NCBI GenBank assembly: GCA_020205615.1
Contig: CM035167.1
Location: forward strand, 133,730,095-133,794,094
Length of the DNA: 64,000 nt
Direction: 5' to 3'
Source: Panax quinquefolius
Lineage: Eukaryota; Streptophyta; Magnoliopsida; Apiales; Araliaceae
The first letter of the stretch is position 1; each line of letters begins with the position of its first letter. The notes beneath the pieces were generated by a model. It saw only the letters and a program-made list of their open reading frames with translations, was not told where the DNA came from and did no database searches. Positions 11,539 through 23,429 of this stretch are shown here, one piece after another. The position numbers were made by a program, and so were the translations under genes.

Positions 11539-12897
11539 GGTCTTAGGTTAGAATTGAAAATCATACCGAAATCAAGTTTTCTCTCTATATTATCGGCGTA
11601 TTCTTGTGAGTATTTTGAGTATACTTTGAGTATTGCTATACTGTGCAAGTTCGTTCAAAGATATCATATCCCACATTCCAGTCTTCTTTTTTTGAGGTAA
11701 GGGATAGTAAGGGATTTTAAGGGTTATGATGTTTTTTAGTTTCGAAATTTTTCTGAACCTTCAAAAATTCTGGAAAAATTTGAAATGATATTTTGATGAG
11801 TTTTGTAGATTGTGTCCAAAATGGTGATTTTGGATGTATAGATTAGAGTTATGGATTTTATGAGAAAAGACTATTTTAAAAGTAACTATTTATAACTCCT
11901 TGTGATTAACTCCAAAATTGATGAAATTTTTATTGGGAGTACATCTATATAATATCAGTATACCGTGTAAATTTTAGAATTTTTGGATAAAAGTATAATT
12001 TATGATAAATGTTTAAATATTCGGTGGTTTTGGCAATATGAAAAATAGTAAATGAATTTTTAAAATTTCGAAAAAATATATGTTCAATATGGGACTATGT
12101 TATACTAAATCCCAGAAAAGAAATATTTTTGGAACTGATTTGGTATTTTCATGAAAATGTTCTAGTTATGAGTAAATTAATTAAATATGTTATGTGAAGT
12201 AAAAAATTGGAAAATATGATTTTATGGCTTGAGAATCATATATGAGGTATATGCAGATTTTTGATGAGGTTTTGGTTATTGGTGATGAAATCTTATGAGT
12301 TTGGCATTTTATGATGATTAAATGCATTAATTAGTAAAGTGTAAATAATTTAATTAAATTGTTTATAAGTTTTAAAATTATTAAATATTGTTGTAATATT
12401 AAGAATATTAAGATTTTGATATTATTAAGTGATTTTATAACATTTGGATTAAGGTGTTATAAATATTGATATGGATTTTATTATGAAACTTTTATCTTTT
12501 TCGTAATCGAGGTTACTTATGCTGCGATATCTGATTTTATGTACTGAAGGCGAAGTCTATTCACGACAAATTGGTTTCTTCTCGACCAAATTATCGTTGA
12601 TATATGAATCTTACTTTTGAAATTAAAACCATATTTTGATTATATTGTTTGTATATAGCATTCTTATAACCCTAATGATGATATTTCTCTTTGACTTGAG
12701 TGTAAAGATGGGTAGATTATTGGTATGATCGTGACTATAGGTTCTCTTTGGCCAGTAGTGCAAAAGTTGAATTGTTGACTGGTATGATCATGACCATTTA
12801 ATTTATAATTGAATATTTTTAGCTTAAGTGCAAAGGTGAATTGATCAACATGGTTATAATTATTGTTATATAACTTCTGAAATGATTATGTATTTCT

Positions 12898-13195
12898 TTG
12901 ATATATGAATATCTTTGACTCGTAGTGAAAAGATGACATGTTGATAAATATCTTATCCTCAGTAGTGCAAAAGATGAATTATTGATGAATATCTTTTGCT
13001 CGTAATGCAAAGATGACACATTGTTGAATATCTTTAGCTTGTAGTGGTCTGAAGATGAATTTTTGATGAATATCTTTGGCTTGTAATGCAAAGATGACAC
13101 ATGTTGTTGAATATCTTTAGCTTTAATGAGTGTAAAGATGAACTGTTGATGAATATCTTTGGCCCGTGGTGCAAAGATGAATTTATTAGTATGAT
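12898..13195 (+). repeat. ~45-bp LTR tandem repeats
   Basis: Units of the form gaatatcttt + ggc/agc + tcgtagtg + caaagatga, about seven copies, imperfect. Matching arrays lie at 33081-33310 and 45180-45460 in the other family A LTRs. Confidence 0.75.
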
Positions 13196-13686
13196 TATGA
13201 GCAGAAACTGTGTTTTGGTATAACCATGATATTTGATGTTTCGTAAAGACAGTGATGAAAATTATCTTCATTCCCGGATGAGAAGAGAATTTAGAATCAC
13301 AATTATGATTATAAGTTATTCATATGATTGTGGAAAGGAACTGTTGATTGATGTTACTGAGGATATAAAACATTGTTGGTGGACTTTTAACGTGGAGAAG
13401 ACAATGAGACTTTATATAGATATTTGACTCTTTCTAATGGATTGCTCATTCCATTGCAACTATGGTTGAAAAGTTTTATCATCTACCATATGTTCTAAAT
13501 CTACGATTTATTATCGATGAAGACTATTGATAATTTATTTATCTTTAGTCATAATATTCTTTATTGAGCTAGTTGTGCTTCATCCTTTTGTTTCACAATT
13601 CCTTTCGTGTAATAAAAGTGTAAATTTGGGTCGAGCGGGGATAGCGAGGAATAGAATGAATGGTGGTCTATAGATGTTGAGGTGAG

Positions 13687-14046
13687 GTGAATTTAACTTG
13701 GAAGGGTGTTTTGCCACTATCATACAAGATGTCTAATGACATACAACCTCGTGTCATCATAAGACATGGTTGTGCTCATCCACTTGCTAAGTATATTTAC
13801 AAGCACTACCTATATAATCTTGGTGTTTGTTTGGAGTATAATACCCAATTAGAGATAGTGGAGATAATGATATGCCAAGAGAAGACTCACCATTGGGAAG
13901 AATATGATAGTAATCTTCTCGTTTTTCTTTGGGGTTTATTGGGTCAACCAAGGATAATTCTATGGCCATATGATATCTACCATAACCTAAAAGCATGGCC
14001 TCCCATATTGTATGAAGGTTTCTTGAGCACTTCCCAAAGATTCTAA
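13687..14046 (+). other. 119-codon open stretch inside the LTR, unrecognised
   Basis: An open frame starting MNLTWKGVLPLSYKMSND. It has no signal peptide, membrane segment or motif I recognise. A related copy in the LTR at 46060-46340 has the same nucleotide sequence broadly (ICQEKT and EEYDSNLLVFLWG are shared) but the frame is shifted several times. It sits late in the LTR, where no protein is normally encoded. It could be an old captured fragment or chance; a product is not supported. Confidence 0.3.
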
Positions 14047-14479
14047 TTTCTAAAATAGTTTTTGACTATACCTTTATGTAAGGTGTCATTGTGACGTGCT
14101 ACAGTTGGTATATATTTGTATCCAAACTCATAGCATATGTGTTGTTGTATTTTGCACGACAATTTTTATAATAAAGTTGTAGTTGTTTTCCGTACCATAT
14201 ATTTGGCGACTCAGAATGGGTTGGATGGAATGGACCTATTTTGGGGTCGTTACAAATAATGCTACAAACACAACTTATTTTATAATTATTTTATAATTTG
14301 TTGATGCGAAATACTCTATCTCAACTTTTATGTGGGATCGAAGACTATATTGAAATAATTTGTTCATCAATATGCTAAGGTGGATTATGTCACATCAACA
14401 AATTGTAAAATAGTTGTAAAATAAGTTGTTTATCTAGCATTACTCAAAATGGATTGGGCAATTATAGCACATATATATA

Positions 14480-14845
14480 GAGCGTTTTTTATGCGGGTGG
14501 TCCGCATACGGACAATCGATAGCGACGGACCAACCGTCACTAAAGTCGTCATCATAAGGTATGAACCGTCGCCATAGTATATGAATTGTCACCATAGTCC
14601 AGAAGTTGTCGTCATAGTCTTGTCCATACCCTATAGTGAGGGATTTAGCGACGGTATGGTCCGTCGCTATAGGTAGACACCAAAAACGAACTGACTATAG
14701 CGACGATTTTTTCCATCACTATAGCATACATATCCGACGATATAGCTATAGCGATGGTTCGAACTGTCGTTATATCTCTAAAACCAATCGTTATAATGGG
14801 ATTCGTCTTTAGTTCATTTTTTTGGTTCATTGGAGCAGGAACCAA

Positions 14846-14847
<2 letters not shown>
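14480..14847. mobile_element. MITE with CGACGG-type internal repeats, flanked by TA tracts
   Basis: Starts gagcg after an atatata run and carries the subterminal motif gtggtccgcatacggac, followed by several copies of tagcgacgg, accgtc and gctatag in both orientations. Related copies lie at 22263-22443 and 48141-48347. No transposase. The right terminal repeat is not seen before the (TA)n at 14848, so this copy may be truncated. Confidence 0.55.

Positions 14848-14886
<39 letters not shown>
14848..14886. repeat. (TA)n microsatellite
   Basis: About 19 uninterrupted TA units between two MITEs. Confidence 0.95.
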
Positions 14887-14887
<1 letters not shown>

Positions 14888-15209
14888 CGATCATCAAGAC
14901 TCCGACTTGACACTGAACCAATTACATTTTTTTTTTTGCTTTTTTTTTTCAAAATAACTAAAAAAATATTTAATATTTTATGAACTCAAATTTTCTATAA
15001 TACAATTTTGGGACGTGTTTTGAATACCTATACTAAAAAAATAGTAGTGATGCCTTGCCATGATATACGTATATATTATGTTATAATGCACTCAAAACAC
15101 TGTATTATGAAAAAAAATTCAATTCTATAATTTTTTTTTTTTTTTAATGTGTTTAAAAAAAAAAGAGGACCCTAATTTTAAACTCGTCAAGAGTCCTGAC
15201 AGATCCTGT

Positions 15210-15212
<3 letters not shown>
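14887..15212. mobile_element. Fold-back MITE, degenerate copy
   Basis: Framed by (TA)n on both sides. The centre is an imperfect inverted repeat: tattttatgaactcaaatt, ttttgggacgtgttttgaatac on one side and gcactcaaaacactgtattatg on the other. It is the same family as the better preserved copy at 15253-15530. Confidence 0.5.

Positions 15213-15252
<40 letters not shown>
15213..15252. repeat. (TA)n microsatellite
   Basis: About 20 TA units separating two related fold-back MITEs. Confidence 0.95.
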
Positions 15253-15254
<2 letters not shown>

Positions 15255-15530
15255 TTTTTTTTTTTTTTAAAACAACTAAATTTTTTTATATTTTATGAAA
15301 TTTGAATTTTTTCATAATATAGTGTTTTGGGTGTGATTTGGATACATATAACAAAATATACATGCAGCATTGCATCTGTAAACTGTATATACATATTTTG
15401 TTATATGTATCCAAATCACACCAAAAATACTTTTATTATGAAAAATTTAATTCCATAAAATATTAAATTTTTTTTTAGTTAGTTGTTTAATAATAATAAT
15501 AATATCCGTATTTTAACTCAGGTCCTACCT
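15253..15530. mobile_element. Fold-back MITE with a near-perfect hairpin
   Basis: A long palindrome. The left arm (about 15268-15357) has aaacaactaaa, ttttcataatatagt and gtgatttggatacatataac; the right arm (about 15388-15490) has the reverse complements in reverse order, separated by about 25-30 bases around catgcagcattgcatctg. A transcript would fold into a stem of about 90 bp. No coding capacity; TA tracts on both sides suggest insertion into TA. Confidence 0.65.
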
Positions 15531-15535
15531 AATCC

Positions 15536-15547
15536 TCTCTCTCTCTA

Positions 15548-15591
<44 letters not shown>

Positions 15592-15624
15592 CTCTCTCTC
15601 TCTCTTGGGCAAGGCTAACCATAA

Positions 15625-15721
<97 letters not shown>
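15536..15721. repeat. Compound microsatellite (CT)n(TA)n(TG)n(TC)n(TA)n
   Basis: A run of TA, about 11 TG units, TC units, a 20-base break (ttgggcaaggctaaccataa) and then about 47 TA units. Very likely length-variable between individuals. Confidence 0.95.
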
Positions 15722-15723
<2 letters not shown>

Positions 15724-15848
15724 TTCCATTACAACAACCTGTTGTGAACTTAAAAAAAAAAAAGCGACAATAAAAAAAAAAAACTATAAATGTTACAGGT
15801 TGTATGCAGCCTAAATAACTTCAAATAACAGGATTCTTGTGGAGGAAT

Positions 15849-15851
<3 letters not shown>

Positions 15852-15896
<45 letters not shown>
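15852..15896. repeat. (TA)n microsatellite
   Basis: About 22 TA units directly left of a palindromic MITE. Confidence 0.95.
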
Positions 15897-15901
<5 letters not shown>

Positions 15902-16086
15902 TGGAGATCTACGATCGTAGTGTGATTTTTAAAATTGATGTGAAATATCACTCTACGATTTGTGATTTCACTATGATCGTAGAAGTAATCACTCTACGAT
16001 TTGTGAATTCACTCTATTATCATGATTATTTCTACGATCGTAGGTGAAATCACTCTACGATCGTAGAATGAAGCTCGTATACATAT

Positions 16087-16088
<2 letters not shown>
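15897..16088. mobile_element. MITE built from ctacgatcgtag palindromes
   Basis: Terminal parts gagatctacgatcgtag (from about 15904) and, inverted, ctacgatcgtagaatgaagctc (to about 16076). The interior repeats the motif actctacgattt and a second half-site tgatcgtag several times in both orientations. (TA)n lies on both sides. No reading frame. Confidence 0.55.

Positions 16089-16170
<82 letters not shown>
16089..16170. repeat. (TA)n microsatellite
   Basis: About 41 TA units. Confidence 0.95.
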
Positions 16171-16172
<2 letters not shown>

Positions 16173-17915
16173 TGTCTGTGAGAAATGGTCAAGAAAATTT
16201 CCAGTCGATCCATGATTCTTGTAGCATAATATTATTGTATAATAGAAGGGGGAACATAATCCCAAAATCTTCTCCTTTCATAAGCTTAACCCCCTCAATT
16301 TTTTATAAAGTAAGATTTATAATCAAGGAATAAAATTTGGTACATAAGATCATATTAATTCTGATGATTTATAAAGTCTCAACTGATATAGATTTGGAGA
16401 GTGAAACAATATATTAATTAATGATTAATCATTATAAACAAAACAAATTAAGAAAGATTTGCCTGGACATTACAGTGTTGGTGTTACAATATTAACCATT
16501 AATTGCTAGCTGCATTATGTGGTTATTTTGAAGCTTTAGCACATAACATGAAAATATTCTTATCATCATAATTCATAAACAAAACAACAGTTAAAAAACC
16601 ATCCAATCTGAGTAAAAAAGATTAATGGCAGATTAATTGTTTCTCAGTTTCTGTATACTGCAAAATTATATGCATTCATATAGATTGTAAAAAATAAGAT
16701 TACAAAAATAGCTCAGGATGCAAATTAATTTGCATGCCATTGATTGGTTATTTGCTACCGGAAGGATGATTAGATTATTAAGTAACAGAAGGTCATACTA
16801 ATTTGAGTGAAAATGATCTCTTAAATCAACCGACAAGATAACTCATCGAGCATCAATAACCAAGAAAATCTTATTCTTGTTGATGAATGCGACTCTGTCT
16901 AAAGATTTCATTGAACAATATATCATTATGTTAATGTTAAATAAATTATATCGGAATGTGTTACTGCATAGAATAAAAATAAAATCAATAATCATAATAT
17001 TAAATACTTACATGAATTGAGAGGAAACATCTCGTATGTATCAGGATTTCGCTGCGCGTAATCTTATGATGGATGTATAGGTGTGTATAAAGTTCTCGGT
17101 ATTTACAATTGGTACTCAAACCCTAACTGCTTTATTTATCAGATAATGGTAAGAATCAAAATTATTCATCAAGATTATGAAACCTAGGGCCCATTATACC
17201 AAATACTATTAGGAATATTATTTATAGGCCACATAATTAATTACTAAATTCATAAATAAAGTAATTAAATTAATATAATATATAAGTCCAATAATTACAT
17301 AAATAGTAGATGGCACTTAAAAAAATAAAATATTCTAACAGTTAATACATTAATAAACTCCTTTTCCTGCTTTTATTGTCTGTATTTTAAAGAATGACAC
17401 TACCAAAGAACTTACTAGAACATCGTTGACGATGTCAGAGTAATAATTATGTCGACAGATCAACAAGTGTAGTTAAAAACTCAAATGTAGCTTAAACATG
17501 TGTAAAACAGTAAAAATGTTACTAAATGTGTATTTACTCTAAATTATATTATGTGCACAAAAAATTCTGCACCAATCATATAGGACTTAATAATAAAATA
17601 TGTAAAATATTCAATATATATATATAGTAGGTCTTGCTTTCTATAATCTCTCCTTTTTTTTATACCGTTTTTGCACAACTATAACTATCAGAAGCAGAAT
17701 TATAACTTTAATCCAATAATGTTGCCTTGACAATTGATTTCCATAGCTATAATTTTTTTTAAACTTTGCTTGTACTTAACATGTAATTAACATGATATAT
17801 AAACTGTTCTATATTCTATATATTAAGCATTGTTAGTGGTCCATAATTAAAACTGAAGAGAAAATATTAAATTAAAAATTAAAGAGCTTATGACAGATCA
17901 GATTAACATAATTAA
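16171..17915. other. AT-rich stretch without a gene; weak LTR-like relic
   Basis: No frame above about 60 codons and no recognised domain. Between about 16990 and 17345 the minus strand reads like the promoter/3' part of an old copia-type LTR (for example the context of ttacgcgcagcgaaatcctg), but no boundaries or partner could be found, so this is only a hint. Confidence 0.3.
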
Positions 17916-18291
17916 GGGGTGTTTGTTTAGAGTTGAATGAAACTGGATGACTAAATCGATCAGTCATTCAATGCGTTTGTTTTGAATAAAAATCGTCTGA
18001 ATGGCGGATTCAGTCAGATTTTTGGGCTGAGTGGCCAAATGTAATTCTTTTGGCTGAATGACTGTTGAATGAAGTATTTTATATTTAATTTTCTCAAGTA
18101 ATATTAAATAAATTTACAACAATTTTGAATTTTTTCAGAGAGGTAAAATAATAAAAATTTGTTATCCAGATGTTTCAGACATGTTAATTATCAAACAATT
18201 TTTTTATTCAATATTCAGAATTCTGCTTCATTTAATTCATTCAGATTACTTAAATATTCAAAACTATTTCATTTAATTTTATCAAACAGCC
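17916..18291. mobile_element. Tourist-like (PIF/Harbinger-type) MITE
   Basis: Left end ggggtgtttgtttag and right end caaacagcc form short imperfect terminal inverted repeats of the GGG-TGTTTG type common in Tourist MITEs. The interior is AT-rich and lists gaatga/tcattc motifs in both orientations. The left flank ends taa and the right begins aaa, so the 3-bp target duplication is not exact. Confidence 0.5.
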
Positions 18292-18533
18292 AAAAGCTTT
18301 TGTTAATATAATCTATTTGACCAGCCCTATATATGGTCCTAGATATATACCAGCACTCTTCATTTCTTAAATGTATAATCACTTCAAGAATACATGTGGT
18401 GGTTAGTGAGCTGATTAAGAATGTGATTGGGCAGTTTTACTTATCTTTAGATTATTAGACACGTTAACTGTGAAAAGTCAGCACCCCCACTAGCTAATTG
18501 AAATGTTAAGAATCCAATAATAGAGAAAACTAA

Positions 18534-18650
18534 CTGGTCTCGTACTTCCGGCACTGTATGAACGGTGAGATTTATTTCAAACTTTAAACGATTCTGATAA
18601 TTTATTGAGTGAAGGGAAAATTCAAAATTATTTATATTTTATTAAATAGA
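18534..18650 (-). mobile_element. Mini-Helitron-like relic
   Basis: Matches the copies at 48013-48130 and 53287-53404 through ggcactgtatgaacggtgag, ttattgagtga and tattttatta. Its 3' end (plus-strand left) has decayed from CTAG to ctgg and the short hairpin is damaged, so this is the oldest looking copy. Confidence 0.5.
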
Positions 18651-19282
18651 TTAGTTTAAAGTTCATGCACCCCATTTCATCAACAATGTGTACTTAATTT
18701 ATGGGAAATGTTCCTTTTAGTGCAATTGTACTTTTAAAGGAGTAAAAAACATTAAGAAATGAGACGTGTTATCGCATATATATATTCAGAACTTATGACT
18801 GACTGATGATTGGTGCCGAAAAAGATGATTAGTTAATGACAGAGAAATGACTTAAATACACTTTAAATCTTTAAATCTTGAAGTTTTTTGTTTTTAACAT
18901 TTTGAGAGTATTTTTTATAGTTTCACTCTTATTATCTTTGGAAGTACATCAAATTATAAGCACGTAGTTAGTGTATGATGAAGAAAATAAGTAGAAAAAA
19001 TTAGAGTCAATATAAACGATATATACTCTTCAAAGACTTAATTCTCTACATTAAAGAAAAACGTAAATATCTTTAAAAACACATAAAATTGTAGAAACGT
19101 GAATATTGTATAATGAAAAAGAAAAATGAGAAAAAATTGCAGCTAATTTAAATGATATATATGGTTAAAAGTTTTAATTGTCCTTGCATTTTAAGCCACA
19201 TGATTTATTTCGGTAAAAAATGCTAAATTCGGTGGTCCAAAGGTTTAATTTATAAAAATTTGGAGACATTAAAGCTTAGAGT
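18651..19282. other. AT-rich stretch, no gene seen
   Basis: No long frame, repeat boundary or RNA gene is visible. Confidence 0.5.
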
Positions 19283-20544
19283 GCTTCTACCCAGACATTT
19301 TTTTTGGACCGGTCCAGAATTTGGTTTTTTTTTTGTTTTGACTCCCAATAAATTAAATATATGGTATTTATTCTAACTGGAATTTTTACATAATTCAGTG
19401 ATTTATGTGTTATTTGGATACATATAAAAAATAGTGTTGCACAGACTATATAACATTGTTTTTTATATGTATCCAAATTATACCTAAATCATTGAATTAC
19501 TATAAAAATTCCAGATTAAAATAAATACTATATGTGGCATACCCCAAAATTAGGTATACATCACCCATCTCGAGTCATGGACATACACGAGATAATTCAA
19601 ATACAACTTAATAATACAACCGCCAGCAGTAATACGACAAAACATAAACTGTGAGTTTGAATACAAATATTGTCTACTGTAGAGTATAAAACTCAAAAGA
19701 AGTCCTCATTACAATTATTATCACACTATTTCACGTAATAGTGAGGACTACTAATGCAAACATCTAGGATCATCACTGTTCCCCGATCGACTAGTCCCAG
19801 CACGCTACGTTCATTTCAAGAGAAACGGTGAAAGAAAGGGTGAAATTTCAACTAGCCAGTAAGAAATATTATGACTAAGATAATGCGAATAATTTATTGT
19901 TAGCCTTGACAATGTTATACTTATAAAATATAATAACTATCAAGTTTAATCTGCAATGAACAAGCGATCCATTAGAAGAGTCAGTAGGGAATAAAATCTA
20001 CTATCTCCTATGATTTAAAAAGTTTTTCATCACTTTTATCATTTGGACTCAACAATAAATAATCCACATCATCAAATCACCCCTTACACTACGGCCAAGG
20101 ATATTCTTTAGTATCACGACTATGAATTATCCATGCACTACTGACTTAAGATAATCATGTTTTCATCAATGGTCCCGATCACGCCATAAAATAATTCATC
20201 TTTGACTACTACCAAAGAGAATTCATAGTCATAATCATACCAAAACCATCCCATCAATGCACTACGCTAATAAGGACTTTTTCCACATCATTTGTAACAT
20301 TACTAAGCATGATTATACTAGAATAATCCCGATTCATAATCATACCGGGTCCATCTATGCACTACGGGCCACGTATGAATTTCAACATATTATAAACATG
20401 AGGATGATAATGATGATATAAAATTCAATAAAACAAGTACAAGAATTAATTTATCCAGGAACTGATAACGTTCAAAGTTTTAACCAACTGAGTATAATAA
20501 AGAATGGAATAACAAAAGAAATCACCATGCATGCGATAGAGCCA

Positions 20545-20900
20545 GCACATGCGAGTTATTCCAACGAATAATAAATAACGGAACCAGTTCGTGAAAAACG
20601 CATGCATGGATATATTCAATGAAATAATAAAGAATGGAATTAGGTCCCAAGAAACGCATGACAAGATATTTCGACGAGAATAATAAATAATGGAACCGTG
20701 TCCTGCAGAACGCATTGTGCGTGATATTCCGCGAGAATAATAAATAATGAAATACCAGAAGAATTTCACCATGTATAAGGTAGCCATGATACTGAGTTAT
20801 TTCAATGAATAACAAATAATAGAATAATAGAAGAATTTTACCAAGTATAGGGTGCTTGGCATTATACAGAGTTATTTCTACGAGAATAATAAATAATGGA
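20545..20900 (-). repeat. ~60-bp LTR tandem repeats, about 6 copies
   Basis: Same core as in the family B LTRs (ttatt/gatattcc + gaataataaataatgg + aacc). More diverged than the 2.6 kb and 10 kb arrays. Confidence 0.75.
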
Positions 20901-21112
20901 ATAATGTGTTCTCTTTATGAATACAAAAGAAATAATACCCCTTACGAGTACAACAAATAATAATATCCCTACGAGTACAATAAATAATATCCCTTACTTC
21001 AAACGGCACCGAATATAAGAGTAGGAAAGTAGCAGAATATTTTTCTATAGTTTCTCTATAATTTCTCTCTCTAGAGTTTCAAATAATCCGTAAGAATAAT
21101 GAAGGAATGAGC

Positions 21113-21121
21113 TTATTTATA
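21113..21121 (-). promoter_or_regulatory. TATA box of the solo LTR
   Basis: TATAAATAA on the minus strand, preceded by ctcc. Could still start antisense transcripts across the MITE arm. Confidence 0.45.
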
Positions 21122-21417
21122 GGAGAATGGGTGAATAATTAACTAATTCATGAACGGTTCAGATTGATTTACTTTTAAATGGACTGATCCATATTGGTTT
21201 ACTATTAAAACTTAAAGCAATTCATCTTGATTTACTATTAAAACTTTAAACCAATGATCCATATTTATTCATTATTATAACTTTCCACCAAATGGTCCAT
21301 ATTGATTTACTATTATATCTTCAATCAACGATGCGAAAAATTAAAGACATCTCCATGGAATAATATTGTACCCAAAAATGATTTGGGCCGAAAAGAAATA
21401 TATTTTACGGTGATCAA

Positions 21418-21562
21418 TAGTACCCGTGAATAGTAATTCGTGAATAGTAACTCGTGAATAGTAACTTATGAATAGTAACTCATGAATAGTAACTCGTGAA
21501 TAGTAATTCGTGAATAGTAACTCATGAATAGTAACTCGTGAATAGTAAATCGTAAATAGTAC
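21418..21562 (-). repeat. 14-bp tandem repeats (gaatagtaactcgt)n
   Basis: About ten units, with positions varying only tcgt/tcat/ttcgt. On the minus strand this is the acgagttactattc motif that also forms arrays at 32346-32748 and 44424-44805. Confidence 0.9.
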
Positions 21563-22262
21563 TTCACAACCCACGAAAAAGTGTCCCGATACCATTGATT
21601 GAACAATCTTGGTGACTTCTCACATAAGTATCAATAATCAATCATCGTACTACTATATATGTAACCACGCCAGACATCATACTTTTAACACCGGGTGTTT
21701 CAACAGTTAACTGTAAAACTTCCGCCGTTATTTTCATAAAAATATTTTTGTCGTTTTTCAATCAAATGATAATTCTTTTAATAGGTCCACCAATGATTGT
21801 CTGGTTATGCGGATATTCCCCAACTAAAAGAATATTCCCCGACCAATCGAATATTATATAACCACTTGCTTACTTTGCAAAATTTGTAAATATTACCCAC
21901 AACTATAACATTACATCAAATCAACACCATAATATTAAAAAAAATTATTTCGAAAAAATTAAATCTTTATTCATAAAATCTGGAGTCTCACACTATACAT
22001 TTTTTAGGAGTCCAACCAAAAAAAAAAAAGCAAATTTTGGACCGGTCCAAAAAATCTGTCTGCCTAGACTTATTGTAAAGCTTAACATCTTAAAGTATGA
22101 ACATTAAGATTTAAATTGTAAAAAATGAAAAACTATTAAAGTGTATTTAAGCCTAGAAAAATATACAAGTAAATCTTCAGCTTGATCATGTGAAATTGTG
22201 CAAGATTTTTCATTGAACAAAAAGATATCATATTAATTCATCAAGATTGTGTGTGTATATAT

Positions 22263-22443
22263 AGAGAGCGCACTTGAGGTGTGGGTGGTCCGCATGCGGA
22301 CTCCAATAGCGACACGGTCCTTACGACAGTTCGATCCGTCGTCATAGAATAGTAAACCGTGATATAGCGACAAATTGGATCGTCGTCCGAACCGTCGTTA
22401 TAAATGGTCTGCATGCGGACAACCTGCACCTGAAACTCTCTCT
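22263..22443. mobile_element. Small MITE, terminal repeats agagag...ctctct
   Basis: About 181 bp. Imperfect terminal inverted repeats of about 40 bp: agagagcgcacttgaggtg with ggtggtccgcatgcggac at the left, and ggtctgcatgcggacaacc then gcacctgaaactctctct at the right. Interior has gcgac and accgtcgt motifs as at 14480. tatata lies on both sides. Confidence 0.7.
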
Positions 22444-23290
22444 ACATATATAACCTACAAGCAAACATGAGATAGCAAACATACATGAGTATCATCTAAT
22501 CATTTCTCCAAGTATATTTGGATTGAAGTGATGCATGCATTCAACATGGACAAGTTGAAACTTTAGCTAATATATTGAGTAATCATAAATATCAGAGATA
22601 CAGTAAAAAAAATATCGATGAAATCCAAGATCTTTAACAGAACATTGTTGCAAGTACTATTATACACAGAATCTTCTACAATCAACAGTTTAATTAATAT
22701 GTATCAAGAAATCAGAAGAGATGAAAAAACCAAGAAAATACACATGCATCATGTGCATGCATATCTTTATTTTATCCAGCCTTCTTGGACTAGATATCAC
22801 TTCTACAAATCAAGTTCACTTCATATATAATTGGTGTGGAACAGGATTATGGGAAATTGTATCCTCTGTCTGATCATTTATGTCTCCCGGCCCTTACATT
22901 TTCTCTGGTCTTTTTCTTAATATATACCATTGTTTAACCATACCGGCTGCTAAATTATGCCCACTAGTATAAAGTTTATGATGAAGTTCAAATGGGGTCA
23001 TGTTATATGCTCGAAACTCTTGGTTTGTTTAATTAGATACAGCCGTAGCGTTTGGTGTGTTTCGAGGTCTAAACACAACATAGTCATTTTTAGTGTATTG
23101 TACGTGTACGAGCTTCAAACGTTACGTTTATGAGTTAAATAAGATATGTTTCATAGTTAGATAAATAAGATTATTTACTGCGGTTGTGCATTTCAAACTT
23201 CAAGACTATCAAAATCAGCAAACGCCAATAGTCGAATAAGCATGCACATGTATATTCTCATGAAATCAATCAAATTATATACTATATTCA
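22444..23290. other. No gene seen
   Basis: Frames up to 70 codons only (22618-22830) with no recognisable motif. AT-rich intergenic sequence. Confidence 0.5.
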
Positions 23291-23429
23291 TCCGAAAAGA
23301 AGTAAGGTGGTTAGCATGCGGATTCTCGGACCTGACCAAAATACGGACCCTATTTTTTATTTTTTATTTTTAGTTGTTTTAAAAAAAAGCAAAAAATAAA
23401 AGAAAAAATCCGATTTTAAACTGCGTCTG

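Larger units (their letters stand above)
11416..14254 (+). mobile_element. Family A 3' LTR, second part
   Basis: Continues the LTR begun at 308: the segment around tttcctataaataggg to tttgaggtaagggatag matches 32050-32250 and 44120-44315. It ends ttttggggtcgttaca at 14254, a normal TG...CA boundary. Contents: TATA box 11530-11538, splice-donor-like site at 11694-11703, ~45-bp tandem repeats 12898-13195 and a 119-codon open stretch at 13687-14046. Confidence 0.8.
19533..21992 (-). mobile_element. Solo LTR, family B type, with target duplication
   Basis: 2460 bp bounded by TG...CA (minus strand TGTGAGACTCC ... ATGCCACA). Both sides carry the same pentamer ctata (19528-19532 and 21993-21997), a perfect target-site duplication. 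Internal features match family B LTRs: ~60-bp repeats (20545-20900), TATA box on the minus strand at 21113-21121, tctcacataagtatcaataatcaat. No internal region remains, so it formed by recombination between the two LTRs of one element. Confidence 0.92.
19283..22072. mobile_element. Palindromic MITE interrupted by a solo LTR
   Basis: Left arm 19283-19430: cttctacccagacatttt, ggaccggtccagaattt, actccc, then ggaattttta and ttatttggatacatata. Right arm (19458-19532 plus 21998-22072) has the inverse in reverse order and ends ggaccggtccaaaaaatctgtctgcctagactt. With the LTR removed the element is about 325 bp and folds almost completely on itself. A half copy lies at 56140-56290. No transposase. Confidence 0.75.

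Noticed and set aside
15529..16265. Open frames coding for long Ile-Tyr repeats
   Set aside because: They are translations of (TA)n microsatellites; no protein is expected. The same holds for 28828-29132.
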